Assembly: GCA_947476485.1 (NCBI GenBank)
Contig: CANJQU010000001.1
Span: forward strand, 1-64,000
Length of the DNA: 64,000 bases
DNA from: Chitinophagaceae bacterium
GTDB lineage: Bacteria > Bacteroidota > Bacteroidia > Chitinophagales > Chitinophagaceae
Reading direction: 5' to 3'
A model generated the notes under the pieces. It saw only the letters and a list, made by a program, of their open reading frames with translations, was not told where the DNA came from and searched no databases. Shown piece after piece: positions 18,937-27,537 of this stretch (within the stretch, counting starts at the first letter, position 1; the number at the start of each line of letters is the position of its first letter). The position numbers and the translations under genes are program-made.

Positions 18937-19019
18937 AAAGCGTATTCGCAAATAATGTGCAATGATAGTTTTTTTTAGTGGTAAGTCGTAGGTCGTGAGT
19001 CATTTGTTAAGTGTTCCGG

Positions 19020-20260
19020 TTATTACCTGATTGGCGCGTGTGTTCTTTCTTTTGGGTGGCTCCCGATATGCATCGGGATAGACGCCAGAAAGAACCAAAG
19101 AAAAGGCCACTTTTTTTGAATCGCATCCGCGCAAAAAAAGATAGCTCTACTCTGTGGTTGTGGGGGAATTCTATTTGGCCCCGCAGCGCGTGCGGCCTGA
19201 TTTGGCTAAGAATAACTATTGAGGGTGTGTTTAGTGTCTCCTGTTTGGCAATGCCCCATTCTGTTTACTTTTTTTTGTACTTTAGTTCGACTTCGCTCAC
19301 TATGACAAAAGGGGCATTTTGTTTTTTGGTCATTTTGCTGTAATCCTTTTCTGTGGCTGGTTTTGGTTGATTTATTAAAAATATTCTGCATTTCCCATTA
19401 TTACCCACGTGGGGCATTGCTTGTGCTAATGTTGACACTTATTACCTGATCAGCGTTACCTTACTTTTTCTTTGCTTCGCTCCCGATATAAACAATCGGG
19501 ACAGGCACCGAAAAAGTAACAAAAAGAAAGGCGATTTTTTTCCAAAGGCTCCGCCGGAAAAAAAATAGCTCTACTCTGTGGTTGTGGGGGAATTCTATTT
19601 GGCCCCGCAGCGCGTGCGGCCTGATTTGGCTAAGAATAACTATTCAGGGCGTGCTTAGTGTCTCTTGTTGGGCAATGTCCCATTCCGCTCACTTTTTTTT
19701 GTGCTTTAGTTCGACTTCGCTCACTATGACAAAAGGGGCATTTTGCTTTTTGTTCATTCTGCTGTAATCCTTTTCTGTAGCGGTTTTCGGTTTATTTATT
19801 AAAAATATTCTGCATTTCTCATTATTACCCACGTGGGGCATTGCTTGTGCTAATTTTGACACTTATTACCTGATCAGCGTTACCTTACTTTTTCTTTGCT
19901 TCGCTCCCGATATAAACAATCGGGACAGGCACCGAAAAAGTAACAAAAAGAAAGGCGACTTTGGCCGAATCGCTCCGCGCGGCCAAAGATAGCTCTACGC
20001 TGTGGTTGCGGGGGAACTCTATTTGGCCCCGCAACGCGTGCGGCCCGATTAAGCTGAGAATAGCTATTTAGGGCGTGTTTTGCATCTCTCGCCTGGAATG
20101 CCCCATTTTTTTACTTTTTTTATGTCGCTAAATGGGGTATTTCGTTTTGGGTAGTTATGCGGTAGTCCTTTACTGTTGCTGGTTTTGTTGATGTTATTAG
20201 GGGTATTTTATATTTCCCGTTCGTGCCCCATTCATGCCCCATTTTTACCCACTCCGTAAG
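19020..20260. repeat. Three tandem ~420-bp copies of a structured repeat
   Basis: Units start at TTATTACCTGAT at 19020, 19439 and 19863 (periods 419 and 424). Each holds hairpin I around TCCCGAT/ATCGGGA; hairpin II, where copy 1 pairs CTTTTTTTG/CAAAAAAAG (19110-19118/19132-19140) and copy 3 pairs CTTTGGCCG/CGGCCAAAG (19959-19967/19980-19988); and hairpin III, TTGTGGGG or TTGCGGGG pairing with CCCCGCA. A further AATGCCCC/GGGGCATT stem and CCCACGTGGG follow. Stem sequences differ between copies but pairing is kept. No protein-like frame spans the copies. The right end is approximate. Confidence 0.8.
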
Positions 20261-20380
20261 TTCGTGCTGTTGTGTTCAATTTCAAACTTATCGTTGCCGG
20301 GTGTGCGAAATATCACATTTTGCGTGAAAAAAAAGTTTGCACAGGTTTGTGTTGATAATCAAGCTATTAACTCGAAAAAA

Positions 20381-20424
20381 TATCACATTAATATCACAAA
20401 AGTATCACACGACTATCACTCATC
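20381..20424. repeat. Four 11-bp-phased TATCAC repeats
   Basis: TATCAC occurs at 20381, 20392, 20403 and 20414, exactly 11 bp apart, with variable 5-nt fillers. A fifth TATCAC stands at 20311. One-turn phasing puts all sites on nearly the same DNA face, as in iterons or arrayed regulator sites. No replication gene is adjacent. Confidence 0.7.
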
Positions 20425-20610
20425 TAATTTCAGCGTAGCCAGGTGTGGCTAATCTTCTCACAAAGCAAAAAACACTATTGTAAAAAGTGCAAGAAGTGGA
20501 TAGAACCCGTCTTTTGCGGCACAAAGGTAGGAAGCAAAATAACACGACCCAACACCTTTTAGCTATAGGTATTATTGGTTTAGTTATAGTTCGATGGTGG
20601 GCGCGATTGC

Positions 20611-20668
20611 ATGTTATTGCCCCCTTTCGGCAACGCTCAGGGCAGGCTATAGCCGGCTGCTTTGTAGT
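20611..20668. repeat. Dispersed repeat, copy 1 of a ~58-bp pair
   Basis: ATGTTATTGCCCCCTTTCGG, then GCTCAGGGCAGGCTATAG and CTTTGTAGT. The same sequence with small changes recurs at 21003-21060. Confidence 0.65.
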
Positions 20669-20726
20669 TATGTTTGATTTCCCGCGTAAATTTACGGGAA
20701 TGCTCGTATTTGCCTGCCTGGCGGGA

Positions 20727-20945
20727 GTGTTCTTTCTTTTGGGTGGCTCCCGATATGCATCGGGATAGACGCCAGAAAGAACCAAACCTGCCTGCCGGCA
20801 GGCAGGGAAAAGGCCACTTTTTTTGAATCGCATCCGCGCAAAAAAAGGTAGCTCTACTCTGTGGTTGTGGGGGAATGCTATTTACCCCCGCATACATGCG
20901 GCCTGATCGGGCTAAGAACAAAAATTGGAGGCGTGTTAGTGTCTT
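20727..20945. repeat. Structured repeat, copy 4
   Basis: Begins GTGTTCTTTCTTTTGGGTGG as copy 1 does; hairpin I arms are GTTCTTTCT (20729-20737) and AGAAAGAAC (20774-20782). Hairpins II and III follow, with stem III extended to TGTGGGGG/CCCCCGCA and the next stem to CCGCAT/ATGCGG. Compared with copy 1 it carries a 20-bp palindrome inserted at 20787. Only the first ~220 bp of the unit are present. Confidence 0.75.
20787..20806. repeat. 20-bp perfect palindrome inserted in repeat copy 4
   Basis: CCTGCCTGCC/GGCAGGCAGG with no loop, placed where copy 1 reads straight through from AGAACCAAAG to AAAAGG. Relatives are at 1240 and 54346. Confidence 0.75.
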
Positions 20946-21002
20946 CATTCCGAGGTTTACAGTATGCTCAGACGTGTGGATGGCAAGTTGGTAGTAAGTT
21001 AA

Positions 21003-21060
21003 ATGTTATTGCCCCCCTTCGGCAAGCTCAGGGCAGGCTATAGGCAGCCGCTTTGTAGTA
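21003..21060. repeat. Dispersed repeat, copy 2 of a ~58-bp pair
   Basis: ATGTTATTGCCCCCCTTCGG with GCTCAGGGCAGGCTATAG and CTTTGTAGT, near-identical to 20611-20668. A partial CTTCGACTGTGCTCAGGACAG relative follows at about 21100. Confidence 0.65.
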
Positions 21061-21158
21061 ATAGAACGTTCCTCCGAGACACGGCGCCCCACTTCGGCCC
21101 TTCGACTGTGCTCAGGACAGGCTAAGCTCAGTGCGGGCTATAGCGGGCGCAACCTATA

Positions 21159-21195
21159 CGCGAGGGATGCTCGCGCACGGCAATCCGGAGATTGC
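21159..21195. repeat. Two adjacent small hairpins
   Basis: CGCGAG-ggatg-CTCGCG (21159-21175) and GCAATC-cgga-GATTGC (21180-21195). They belong to the palindrome-rich right edge of the repeat region; no gene is associated. Confidence 0.55.
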
Positions 21196-21216
21196 GCTCC
21201 ACTAGGGTGTAGTCGT

Positions 21217-21345
21217 GAGACATACGCCCAACGAACGAGTCTTGTTATCTCTTTATTTTCTGAACACTACGGACAACGGGGAGACATACGCTCAACTATG
21301 ATGTTTTGTTATCTCTTTATTTTCGGAACACTCGGGACAACTGGA
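21217..21345. repeat. Two tandem 64-bp repeats, copies B and C
   Basis: Both begin GAGACATACGC(C/T)CAAC (21217 and 21281) and continue with TTGTTATCTCTTTATTTTC and GAACACT. Copy A at 179 next to a RAYT end shares the opening, the TTATCT block and the aligned spacing. Confidence 0.65.
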
Positions 21346-21411
21346 GTAGGAGAGTAAGTTGAACATCGCTATTTTTAGACGTTTTAATGAACAATAGTTG
21401 TCTCGCTTTAT

Positions 21412-21699
21412 TCATTTGCTGGAGTTAACAAGATTACCATTTTCATCATAAACAATTTCCCATTCTTTATTTTCGAACTTGAATTTTACTTGGTAGACAT
21501 GCTTAGTCATATCAGGTTCCTTATTCCACTGTACGTCAGATGCTCCTGGATATTTCGCACTGAATGTGGTTTTCACAGGGGACGGAACTTCAGAGTCAGG
21601 TGTATGCCCTTTCATCTTTGTCTGAGTATCCTCAGAACAAGATTGGAAAATTACCCAACCAGCGACAATGAATGAAATGCAAAGGATTATTTTTTTCAT
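21412..21699 (-). CDS. Lipoprotein with PepSY-like domain
   Basis: A 95-residue predicted lipoprotein. The signal MKKIILCISFIVAGWVIF ends at a lipobox QSC. The mature part has one PepSY-like repeat of the putative beta-lactamase-inhibitor-like family: VKTTFSAKYPGASDVQW, then VYQVKFKFENKEWEIVYDENGNL. Such domains are small periplasmic or surface modules, probably inhibitory or binding, of unproven function. The first gene of the AT-richer block; no operon partner is close. Confidence 0.7.
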   Translation of the reverse strand: MKKIILCISFIVAGWVIFQSCSEDTQTKMKGHTPDSEVPSPVKTTFSAKYPGASDVQWNKEPDMTKHVYQVKFKFENKEWEIVYDENGNLVNSSK

Positions 21700-21906
21700 G
21701 GTTATCTCTTTTTTACTACAATGTAAAGTTCGTATGGGCCTTGATCTTCTGAAATGACATGCATCATCAATTCTAATGACAATGGTCAATCGAAGTGACC
21801 TAATAAATTAGCGACACAGCATACTCTTCTTAAAGAAATATTATCTCGCTTGCCAAACACCTTACAAAACATTGGTTTGTGATTTATCTCCTATTTGAAA
21901 CTTAGT

Positions 21907-22149
21907 TTATGAACCATAAACTTTCTTAAACAAATCCATTATTTCTCTTATCACGTCTGCCGAGTGCTCAATTAAATGCGTTGTATCTATTTTGACCTTT
22001 TTGACATCTTCATCCTGTTCAGGAATCAAATTATCAAAAGTGCGATTGTCATATTTCTCGTTCAATTTGCCTAACCCTTTTTTAAACAAAGTATTTTTAT
22101 TCAGAAAATCGTCCTGATCCTTGTAAGGATACTCAAATACATAATCCAT
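21907..22149 (-). CDS. Small hypothetical protein
   Basis: An 80-residue acidic and lysine-rich protein with no signal peptide or membrane segment, starting MDYVFEYPYKDQDDFLNKN. It looks helical, with a charged middle (PEQDEDVKKVKID) and an amphipathic C-terminal helix. No family is recognised. Codon use and setting agree with a real gene of the AT-rich block, but coding status is less certain than for its neighbours. Confidence 0.45.
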   Translation of the reverse strand: MDYVFEYPYKDQDDFLNKNTLFKKGLGKLNEKYDNRTFDNLIPEQDEDVKKVKIDTTHLIEHSADVIREIMDLFKKVYGS

Positions 22150-22265
22150 GTTGGTGTTTTTTTGGAGACTACAGATTTACTTTAACGTTGTAAGTATATT
22201 CACAAATTAAGCAATACTGAAGTATAAGCCGTTTGAAAATACAATTATAAGCAAGTTGTTACTAA

Positions 22266-23363
22266 TTATCCCGCCAATGATACCCCTATTAATTTGCCGA
22301 TTCCAAATGTAATAGCAGCGGCTATTAGCCCGAATATCACCTGACGGAAACCGGAATACCAAACACTCTTGCCTGTAAACAGAGTTATCGCTGACCCTAT
22401 CAAAAACAATCCGGCGGCACTACAAACCACACTGATCACAATAGCCGTCATACCCTTCGTAAAAAAGAAGGGTAAAACAGGTATTACCGCTCCAATAGCA
22501 AATAATATAAAGGAATATACAGCTGCTTCCATCGCTGATCCCTTTAGCTCTTTGGGGTTAATGCCCAATTCTTCTTTTACCAGCACCTCGTGTGCGTGAG
22601 CAGTATTCTGCATTATTTCAGAAGCCATTTTATGCGCCTGCTCCACGGGAATGCCCTTTGCCATATAGATAAGTGCCAGCTCTCTTTCTTCGCCTTCCGG
22701 GTTAGTTTCTATTTCTTCCTTCTCCAGTTGCATTTGGTTCTCATACAGTTCCTGTGAGCTTTTCACTGATATCCATTCTCCCAGAGCCATAGATAAGGCC
22801 CCTGCAAGCAAACCCGCCACACCCGCCAATAGAACACCATTTTGCCCTGACGTAGCACCTGCTATACCCATTACAAGGCTAAAATTAGACACCAATCCAT
22901 CATTGCCACCTAATACTGCAGCACGTAGAGCATTACCGCCAACCGAACGGTGTTTGCTTTCAAACTTGGCCAGATTTGACCCGGTTACTTTTGATTCATT
23001 ATCAAGTAACGAACGAAGTATTTTGACATGATTGGTTTCACTGCCTGTAATAATAGCCCCGCTCTGCTTCTTTGCGTGTATTACTGCGTTGGATATGCTT
23101 TTTTCGATATCCATCAATACGCCAAGCACATAATCATAGCCAAAGATCTTGCCTATTCTGTCAAGTGTTTTGGCTCGGAGTGAAGGTGGAGGTAAAACAG
23201 AACCGGTATTTAGTTTCTTCAAAAAAGCCTCTGCATGACCCTTCTCGATATCACTCATTTGCCTGAATACATTTGCTACTGCCGTATCCTCTTCTACTTC
23301 TGCCAATCTTTTGTATAAGAAACAGGCATCTACTTCCGTTTGAAGATTTTTGTTTTGCGACAT
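22266..23363 (-). CDS. Ferritin-like/VIT1 fusion, putative iron or manganese transporter
   Basis: A 365-residue two-part protein. Residues 1-~140 form a rubrerythrin/ferritin-like helical domain with carboxylate and His ligands (TEVDACFLYKRLAEVEEDT, DIEKGHAEAF, and a second half with GSETNHVKILRSL). Residues ~145-365 are a CCC1/VIT1 transporter: LRAAVLGGNDGLVSNFSLVMG, ALSMALGEWISVKSSQE, and three to four more membrane helices. Established: the membrane-bound ferritin MbfA of alphaproteobacteria has this plan and exports iron. It probably removes Fe2+ or Mn2+ across the inner membrane. It stands between a DUF2231-type gene and the small hypothetical gene. Confidence 0.85.
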   Translation of the reverse strand: MSQNKNLQTEVDACFLYKRLAEVEEDTAVANVFRQMSDIEKGHAEAFLKKLNTGSVLPPPSLRAKTLDRIGKIFGYDYVLGVLMDIEKSISNAVIHAKKQSGAIITGSETNHVKILRSLLDNESKVTGSNLAKFESKHRSVGGNALRAAVLGGNDGLVSNFSLVMGIAGATSGQNGVLLAGVAGLLAGALSMALGEWISVKSSQELYENQMQLEKEEIETNPEGEERELALIYMAKGIPVEQAHKMASEIMQNTAHAHEVLVKEELGINPKELKGSAMEAAVYSFILFAIGAVIPVLPFFFTKGMTAIVISVVCSAAGLFLIGSAITLFTGKSVWYSGFRQVIFGLIAAAITFGIGKLIGVSLAG

Positions 23364-23447
23364 CTGGTGGTTTTATGATGTTTAAAGATACCATTACCCC
23401 TTTTTGCCAAAAAAGGGGTAATGGTTTAATGGCTAATGGGTTTATAA

Positions 23448-23936
23448 TTAGTCTTTTTCTTTCTCACCGTTTGCGGGCATAGCACCATTGGCTGTACCGG
23501 CGTTTAACTCGGTATGTCTGATTTGTCCTCCCAAATAGCCGGTGCGGGCAATCAAACCAAAACTAACCAGAGCGATCAGAAGCGTGACAATAGCAACACT
23601 TCTTGTCAATGGGGATTTCTTAAGGGTAAGAACTATGCCTATAAGTGCAGCTACGCCCAGGACTATTAAGGACACGAGAGATACCATCGCAAAATCTTCG
23701 TGTGCGTCAATGGCAGTCTTTGCAACACCCTGAATATTCTCGACAGTCTCTTCTGCGGCTTCTCCTGTTAAGTAAGCTATGCCAGCCCCAATGGCTGAAA
23801 TAATGAATAGATTGTACGCCGCTATTGCAGTCTGATTACTTTTGGTCCAAATCCCGTGCAGGAGAACCAACCCACCTAAAATTGAGCCGAAAATCGGCAG
23901 GTGTGTTATTAGCAGGTGAATGTGTGTCTGATTCAT
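23448..23936 (-). CDS. DUF2231-type four-helix membrane protein
   Basis: A 162-residue inner-membrane protein with four predicted helices. The N-terminal MNQTHIHLLITHLPIFGSIL carries the histidines typical of DUF2231-like proteins; HEDFA and GGQIRH add two more. Conserved His in helices suggest haem or metal binding (inference). It lies 84 nt upstream of the ferritin/VIT1 gene on the same strand and may be co-transcribed with it. Confidence 0.6.
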   Translation of the reverse strand: MNQTHIHLLITHLPIFGSILGGLVLLHGIWTKSNQTAIAAYNLFIISAIGAGIAYLTGEAAEETVENIQGVAKTAIDAHEDFAMVSLVSLIVLGVAALIGIVLTLKKSPLTRSVAIVTLLIALVSFGLIARTGYLGGQIRHTELNAGTANGAMPANGEKEKD

Positions 23937-24059
23937 ACTTGTGAATATTTAAACACAAGTTCGCCATTTGGCTACCCATTAAACCTGATATTAGTCATCA
24001 TTACGTGTGATTTTGATTTATTGTGCTATAGGGCATTGGTAAACGTACTAAGTAACTAC

Positions 24060-24830
24060 TCACTGACCCAAAGCTTTGTAGCCTTTAAATTCCATCCATT
24101 CAAACAGGCTAATAGAAAGTAGCATCCAAAGAGAACCTATCAGGTAGCCAGCGATAATATCGCTCAAGTAATGAACGCATAAGTACAGCCGACTAAACCC
24201 AATGGTGAGTATAAAGAACATCCCAATCGAAAATACTAATACTCCAACTTTGTTAGAGCGTAATTGACGGATCAGAAGATAGCATACTAACCCATAAAAT
24301 GCCACAGCAATTGTAGTGTGCCCACTGGGAAATGAAAATGAACTTTCTGTATAAAAAGCAAACTGATGTGGGCGATCTATCTCAAAAACACGTTTACTGA
24401 GATAGATAGTTAAACCACTCCCGATCAATGACACTACAATAGCAGCTGCCTGGCTGGTGTATTTTTTAAAAAATAGAACAACTACCAAAATTGACCCTAT
24501 AACTGCAACTGTGCTGGTATTACAAAGTCGTGTTACAATGTATAGCGATTCAGCGATTACACTGTTCCTGTAAGAGAATAGTAATCTTGCAGTAAATGAG
24601 TCGACGACAATAAACTCTTTAGAATTTATCACATCATCTGTAAAATCAAAAACAAGCAGCAAATTGATGGAGAGTACCGTAACTAAAAAAGTTAGTGGAA
24701 GACCTGAGAATTTCTCTACTGTAGTACGAGCTAAAATTATCCTGGCTGCATTAGGATACTTCAGTGTAAACTTCCTGGCGATTTCACTAGACAGTATATA
24801 TCTGTATAATTTTGAACCAATATTTTGCAT
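24060..24830 (-). CDS. PAP2-family membrane phosphatase
   Basis: A 256-residue membrane protein with the three phosphatidic acid phosphatase motifs: KRVFEIDRP (C1), PSGHT (C2) and SRLYLCVHYLSD (C3), with at least five hydrophobic helices. It would remove phosphate from a lipid such as undecaprenyl pyrophosphate or phosphatidate at the outer face of the inner membrane. The N-terminal ~80 residues are extended relative to minimal PAP2 enzymes. A tRNA-like fragment lies 59 nt upstream. Confidence 0.85.
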   Translation of the reverse strand: MQNIGSKLYRYILSSEIARKFTLKYPNAARIILARTTVEKFSGLPLTFLVTVLSINLLLVFDFTDDVINSKEFIVVDSFTARLLFSYRNSVIAESLYIVTRLCNTSTVAVIGSILVVVLFFKKYTSQAAAIVVSLIGSGLTIYLSKRVFEIDRPHQFAFYTESSFSFPSGHTTIAVAFYGLVCYLLIRQLRSNKVGVLVFSIGMFFILTIGFSRLYLCVHYLSDIIAGYLIGSLWMLLSISLFEWMEFKGYKALGQ

Positions 24831-24888
24831 ACTAAAATCCCATTTACTCCTTTGATTAGAAAAATCAATACCAGGCTTCGTATAAGGC

Positions 24889-24908
24889 TGCGGGTGACCG
24901 GATTCGAA
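24889..24908 (-). other. tRNA 3'-end-like fragment, possible attachment site
   Basis: Read on the minus strand this is TTCGAATCCGGTCACCCGCA, which has the layout of a tRNA 3' end: T-loop TTCGAAT, T-stem CCGGT, acceptor CACCCGC and discriminator A. The matching 5' T-stem strand is absent, so there is no tRNA gene here. Such fragments are left where elements integrate into tRNA 3' ends. A chance match cannot be excluded. Confidence 0.4.
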
Positions 24909-24957
24909 TGTTTTCGTAAATTAGCCATATAAAAGTATAAATAGTAAGTGATGAAAG

Positions 24958-27537
24958 CTACTGTCTGGCACGTCTCCTGGCAATCCACTTTTTAAACTCG
25001 ATTAACCAAAAAACGATACTCGATGCAACTATTGTGACACATAATTCAAAGAAACTTAGTGGCTGAGTGTGAAATACGTCATTCATAAACGGCACATAGA
25101 TTACAGCCAATTGCAGCAAAAAGGTCACTAATAAAGCCCCGATCATTGGCTTGTTGCTAAATACACCTATCTTAAATAAGGATTGCCACTCCGAACGGAT
25201 TGCCATGATATGTCCCATTTGTACAAGGCATAGCACGTTAAAAGCCATTGTTTGCCAATGTAATATCCCATATTGTATGGCCCATGCCTGCATTGCGATT
25301 GTAGCGGCACCAATTAACACGCCGACGAAAAGAATATGAAATATCATCCCTTTTGTAAAAATCGCTTCACCAGGTTTTCTGGGAGGACGCTTCATAATGT
25401 TTGCCTCCGCAGGTTCTGAGGCGAGAGCCAGACCTGGTAGCCCATCGGTGATAAGATTGATCCACAAAATATGGATTGCCTGAAATGGTATAGGCAGACC
25501 AAAAGCCGGAGCAATAACCATCGCCAATAATTCCCCTGCATTCCCGGCCATGATGTATTTGATAAATTTCAGGATGTTATCAAATATTTTTCTGCCGAAA
25601 CTTATGGCATTGACAATTGTTGCGAAATTATCATCCAGCAAGATCATATGAGCCGCCTCTTTTGAAACTTCTGTTCCACTGATACCCATGGCAATACCAA
25701 TGTCGGCATTTTTAAGAGCCGGTGCATCGTTCACGCCATCCCCTGTCATTGCAACAAATTGCTGCTTATCCTGTAAGGCTTTAATGATCTTTAGTTTTTG
25801 TTCTGGATTCACCCTGGCATATACTCTGATCTTTTCGACAATCTTCTCAAATTCGACCTGAGTCAGCTTAGACAGATCCGCGCCATTTATGGCCAAATCA
25901 CCGTCGGAATTAATTATACCTATGGTCTTCGCTATGGCTTTGGCTGTCAGGATATGGTCGCCTGTAATCATTACCGGAATAATCCCGGCTTCCTTACATT
26001 GCATTATTGCATCTTTTGCTTCTTCACGAGGTGGGTCAATCATCCCTACAAACCCGATAAAGAGTAGCGAACGTTCAACGGTGTCCGTGTTCAGTTTTTC
26101 AGGAAGTGAGTTGAGTATTTTTACAGCATATCCTAATACACGAAATCCCTTCTCTGCCATTTCGTTAGCTTTAGCTTCAAATCCGGGTGTAAGTGCTTTC
26201 TGGCTGTCGTCCAACTTCTGTAGCAGCACATCAACAGCACCTTTTGTAACTGAAATAATTACGTCTCCTGCCTGATGGATTGTTGTCATGCACTTTCTAT
26301 GGGCGTCAAATGGCAACTCAGCAATTCGTGGGAATTTATTTTCAGCCTCAGAACGTATGACCTGCTGGTCAATAGCATATTGGACCAATGCGACCTCGGT
26401 AGAGTCACCGAGCCATTTGCCATCTTCACTTTTTGAAACATCGTTGTTCAGGGCCATGGCATAAAGCAATGCACTTCTTTCGGGAAAGACTGAGGCCGCA
26501 TTGCTGTCAGGAACCTCAAAAATCTCCTGAACCGTCATTTTATTCTGAGTCAGCGTTCCTGTTTTATCGGAACAGATGTAGGTTATCGAACCCAGCGTTT
26601 CCACGGCGGGCAGCTTCCTGATTAATGCATTCCTTTTAACTAATCGTTTTGCGCCAAAAGCCAACGCGATTGTAATAACTATAGGCAAGGCTTCTGGTAT
26701 TGCTGCGACCGCCAATGAAATAGATGTAATGAGTATAGTTAAAGCAGCCTCACCTCGTAACCAGCCAACAAAAAAATACAACGCACAGAGAACTAGTATA
26801 ACTATCGATAACTTTTTACCAAAGCCAGAAAGTCTTTTCTGCAACGGGGTTAATGACTCTTCAGTTTGCACTAGTTTTGCAATCAATGCCAACTCTGTAT
26901 TCATCCCTGTTGACACCACATAGGCAACACCCCTGCCATTTGTGACGATGGTCCCTTTAAATCCCATGTTTGACCTGTCACCCAGGGAATATTCCCCCTC
27001 TGGTAACTGGTCAGCATTCTTTTCCGAATTGTGGGACTCACCGGTAAGACTTGACTCATCAATTTTAACTTGATGGGTCTCGATAAAACGAACGTCAGCC
27101 GGAATAATATTCCCTGCTTCAAGTAAAACAACATCACCCGGAACTAAATCAGAAGCCGAAATATCGATTGGATTGCCTTCACGTAACACCCTTGCATTAA
27201 TAGCTGCCAAACTATTTAATGCCTCCATTGCCTTCCCAACCCTGTATTCCTGTATAAATCCAACAATGGCATTGATGAAAACAAGAGCAAGTATAATGAT
27301 CATATCCTTTGTGTCGCCTAAAATGCCCGATACTATTGCTGCTACAATAAGTATGACGATCATAAAATCGGCAAACTGGTGTAGAATTACATGTAGGACT
27401 GTAGTCTTTTTCTTAGCTTCAATTACATTTTTGCCGTATTCAGCCCTACGTTGGCTGGCAGCAATGTCGTCTATGCCAGATGGAGATGTACTCAGTAGTT
27501 GTGAGATGTCGGATAAAGGAAGTAAATGCCAGTTCAT
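24958..27537 (-). CDS. P2-type cation-transporting ATPase (Ca2+-like)
   Basis: An 859-residue P-type ATPase with all core elements: actuator TGES (165-168), the membrane motif PEALP (281-285), the phosphorylated Asp324 in DKTGTLT, and the hinge TGDGVNDAPALKNADIG. NLITDGLPGLAL in the sixth helix supplies acidic and polar ligands similar to Ca2+ pumps. A full N-terminal cation-ATPase domain and a C-terminal four-helix domain are present. It most likely exports Ca2+ or a related divalent cation from the cytoplasm; Na+/K+ specificity is less likely. It heads the leftward genes of the ion block, but a 127-nt gap with a tRNA-like fragment separates it from PAP2. Confidence 0.9.
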   Translation of the reverse strand: MNWHLLPLSDISQLLSTSPSGIDDIAASQRRAEYGKNVIEAKKKTTVLHVILHQFADFMIVILIVAAIVSGILGDTKDMIIILALVFINAIVGFIQEYRVGKAMEALNSLAAINARVLREGNPIDISASDLVPGDVVLLEAGNIIPADVRFIETHQVKIDESSLTGESHNSEKNADQLPEGEYSLGDRSNMGFKGTIVTNGRGVAYVVSTGMNTELALIAKLVQTEESLTPLQKRLSGFGKKLSIVILVLCALYFFVGWLRGEAALTILITSISLAVAAIPEALPIVITIALAFGAKRLVKRNALIRKLPAVETLGSITYICSDKTGTLTQNKMTVQEIFEVPDSNAASVFPERSALLYAMALNNDVSKSEDGKWLGDSTEVALVQYAIDQQVIRSEAENKFPRIAELPFDAHRKCMTTIHQAGDVIISVTKGAVDVLLQKLDDSQKALTPGFEAKANEMAEKGFRVLGYAVKILNSLPEKLNTDTVERSLLFIGFVGMIDPPREEAKDAIMQCKEAGIIPVMITGDHILTAKAIAKTIGIINSDGDLAINGADLSKLTQVEFEKIVEKIRVYARVNPEQKLKIIKALQDKQQFVAMTGDGVNDAPALKNADIGIAMGISGTEVSKEAAHMILLDDNFATIVNAISFGRKIFDNILKFIKYIMAGNAGELLAMVIAPAFGLPIPFQAIHILWINLITDGLPGLALASEPAEANIMKRPPRKPGEAIFTKGMIFHILFVGVLIGAATIAMQAWAIQYGILHWQTMAFNVLCLVQMGHIMAIRSEWQSLFKIGVFSNKPMIGALLVTFLLQLAVIYVPFMNDVFHTQPLSFFELCVTIVASSIVFWLIEFKKWIARRRARQ

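Noticed and set aside
19011..19767. Two similar short frames (about 110 and 61 codons) in the tandem repeats
   Set aside because: They lie in the structured repeat, differ by frame-breaking indels between copies, and base changes preserve stems instead of codons.
20420..20948. Minus-strand frames of 103-137 codons in the repeat island
   Set aside because: They run through palindromes and the structured repeat copy 4, with no conserved protein pattern.
24880..24960. A tRNA gene
   Set aside because: Only the 3' ~20 nt match; no anticodon arm, D arm or 5' acceptor strand is present.
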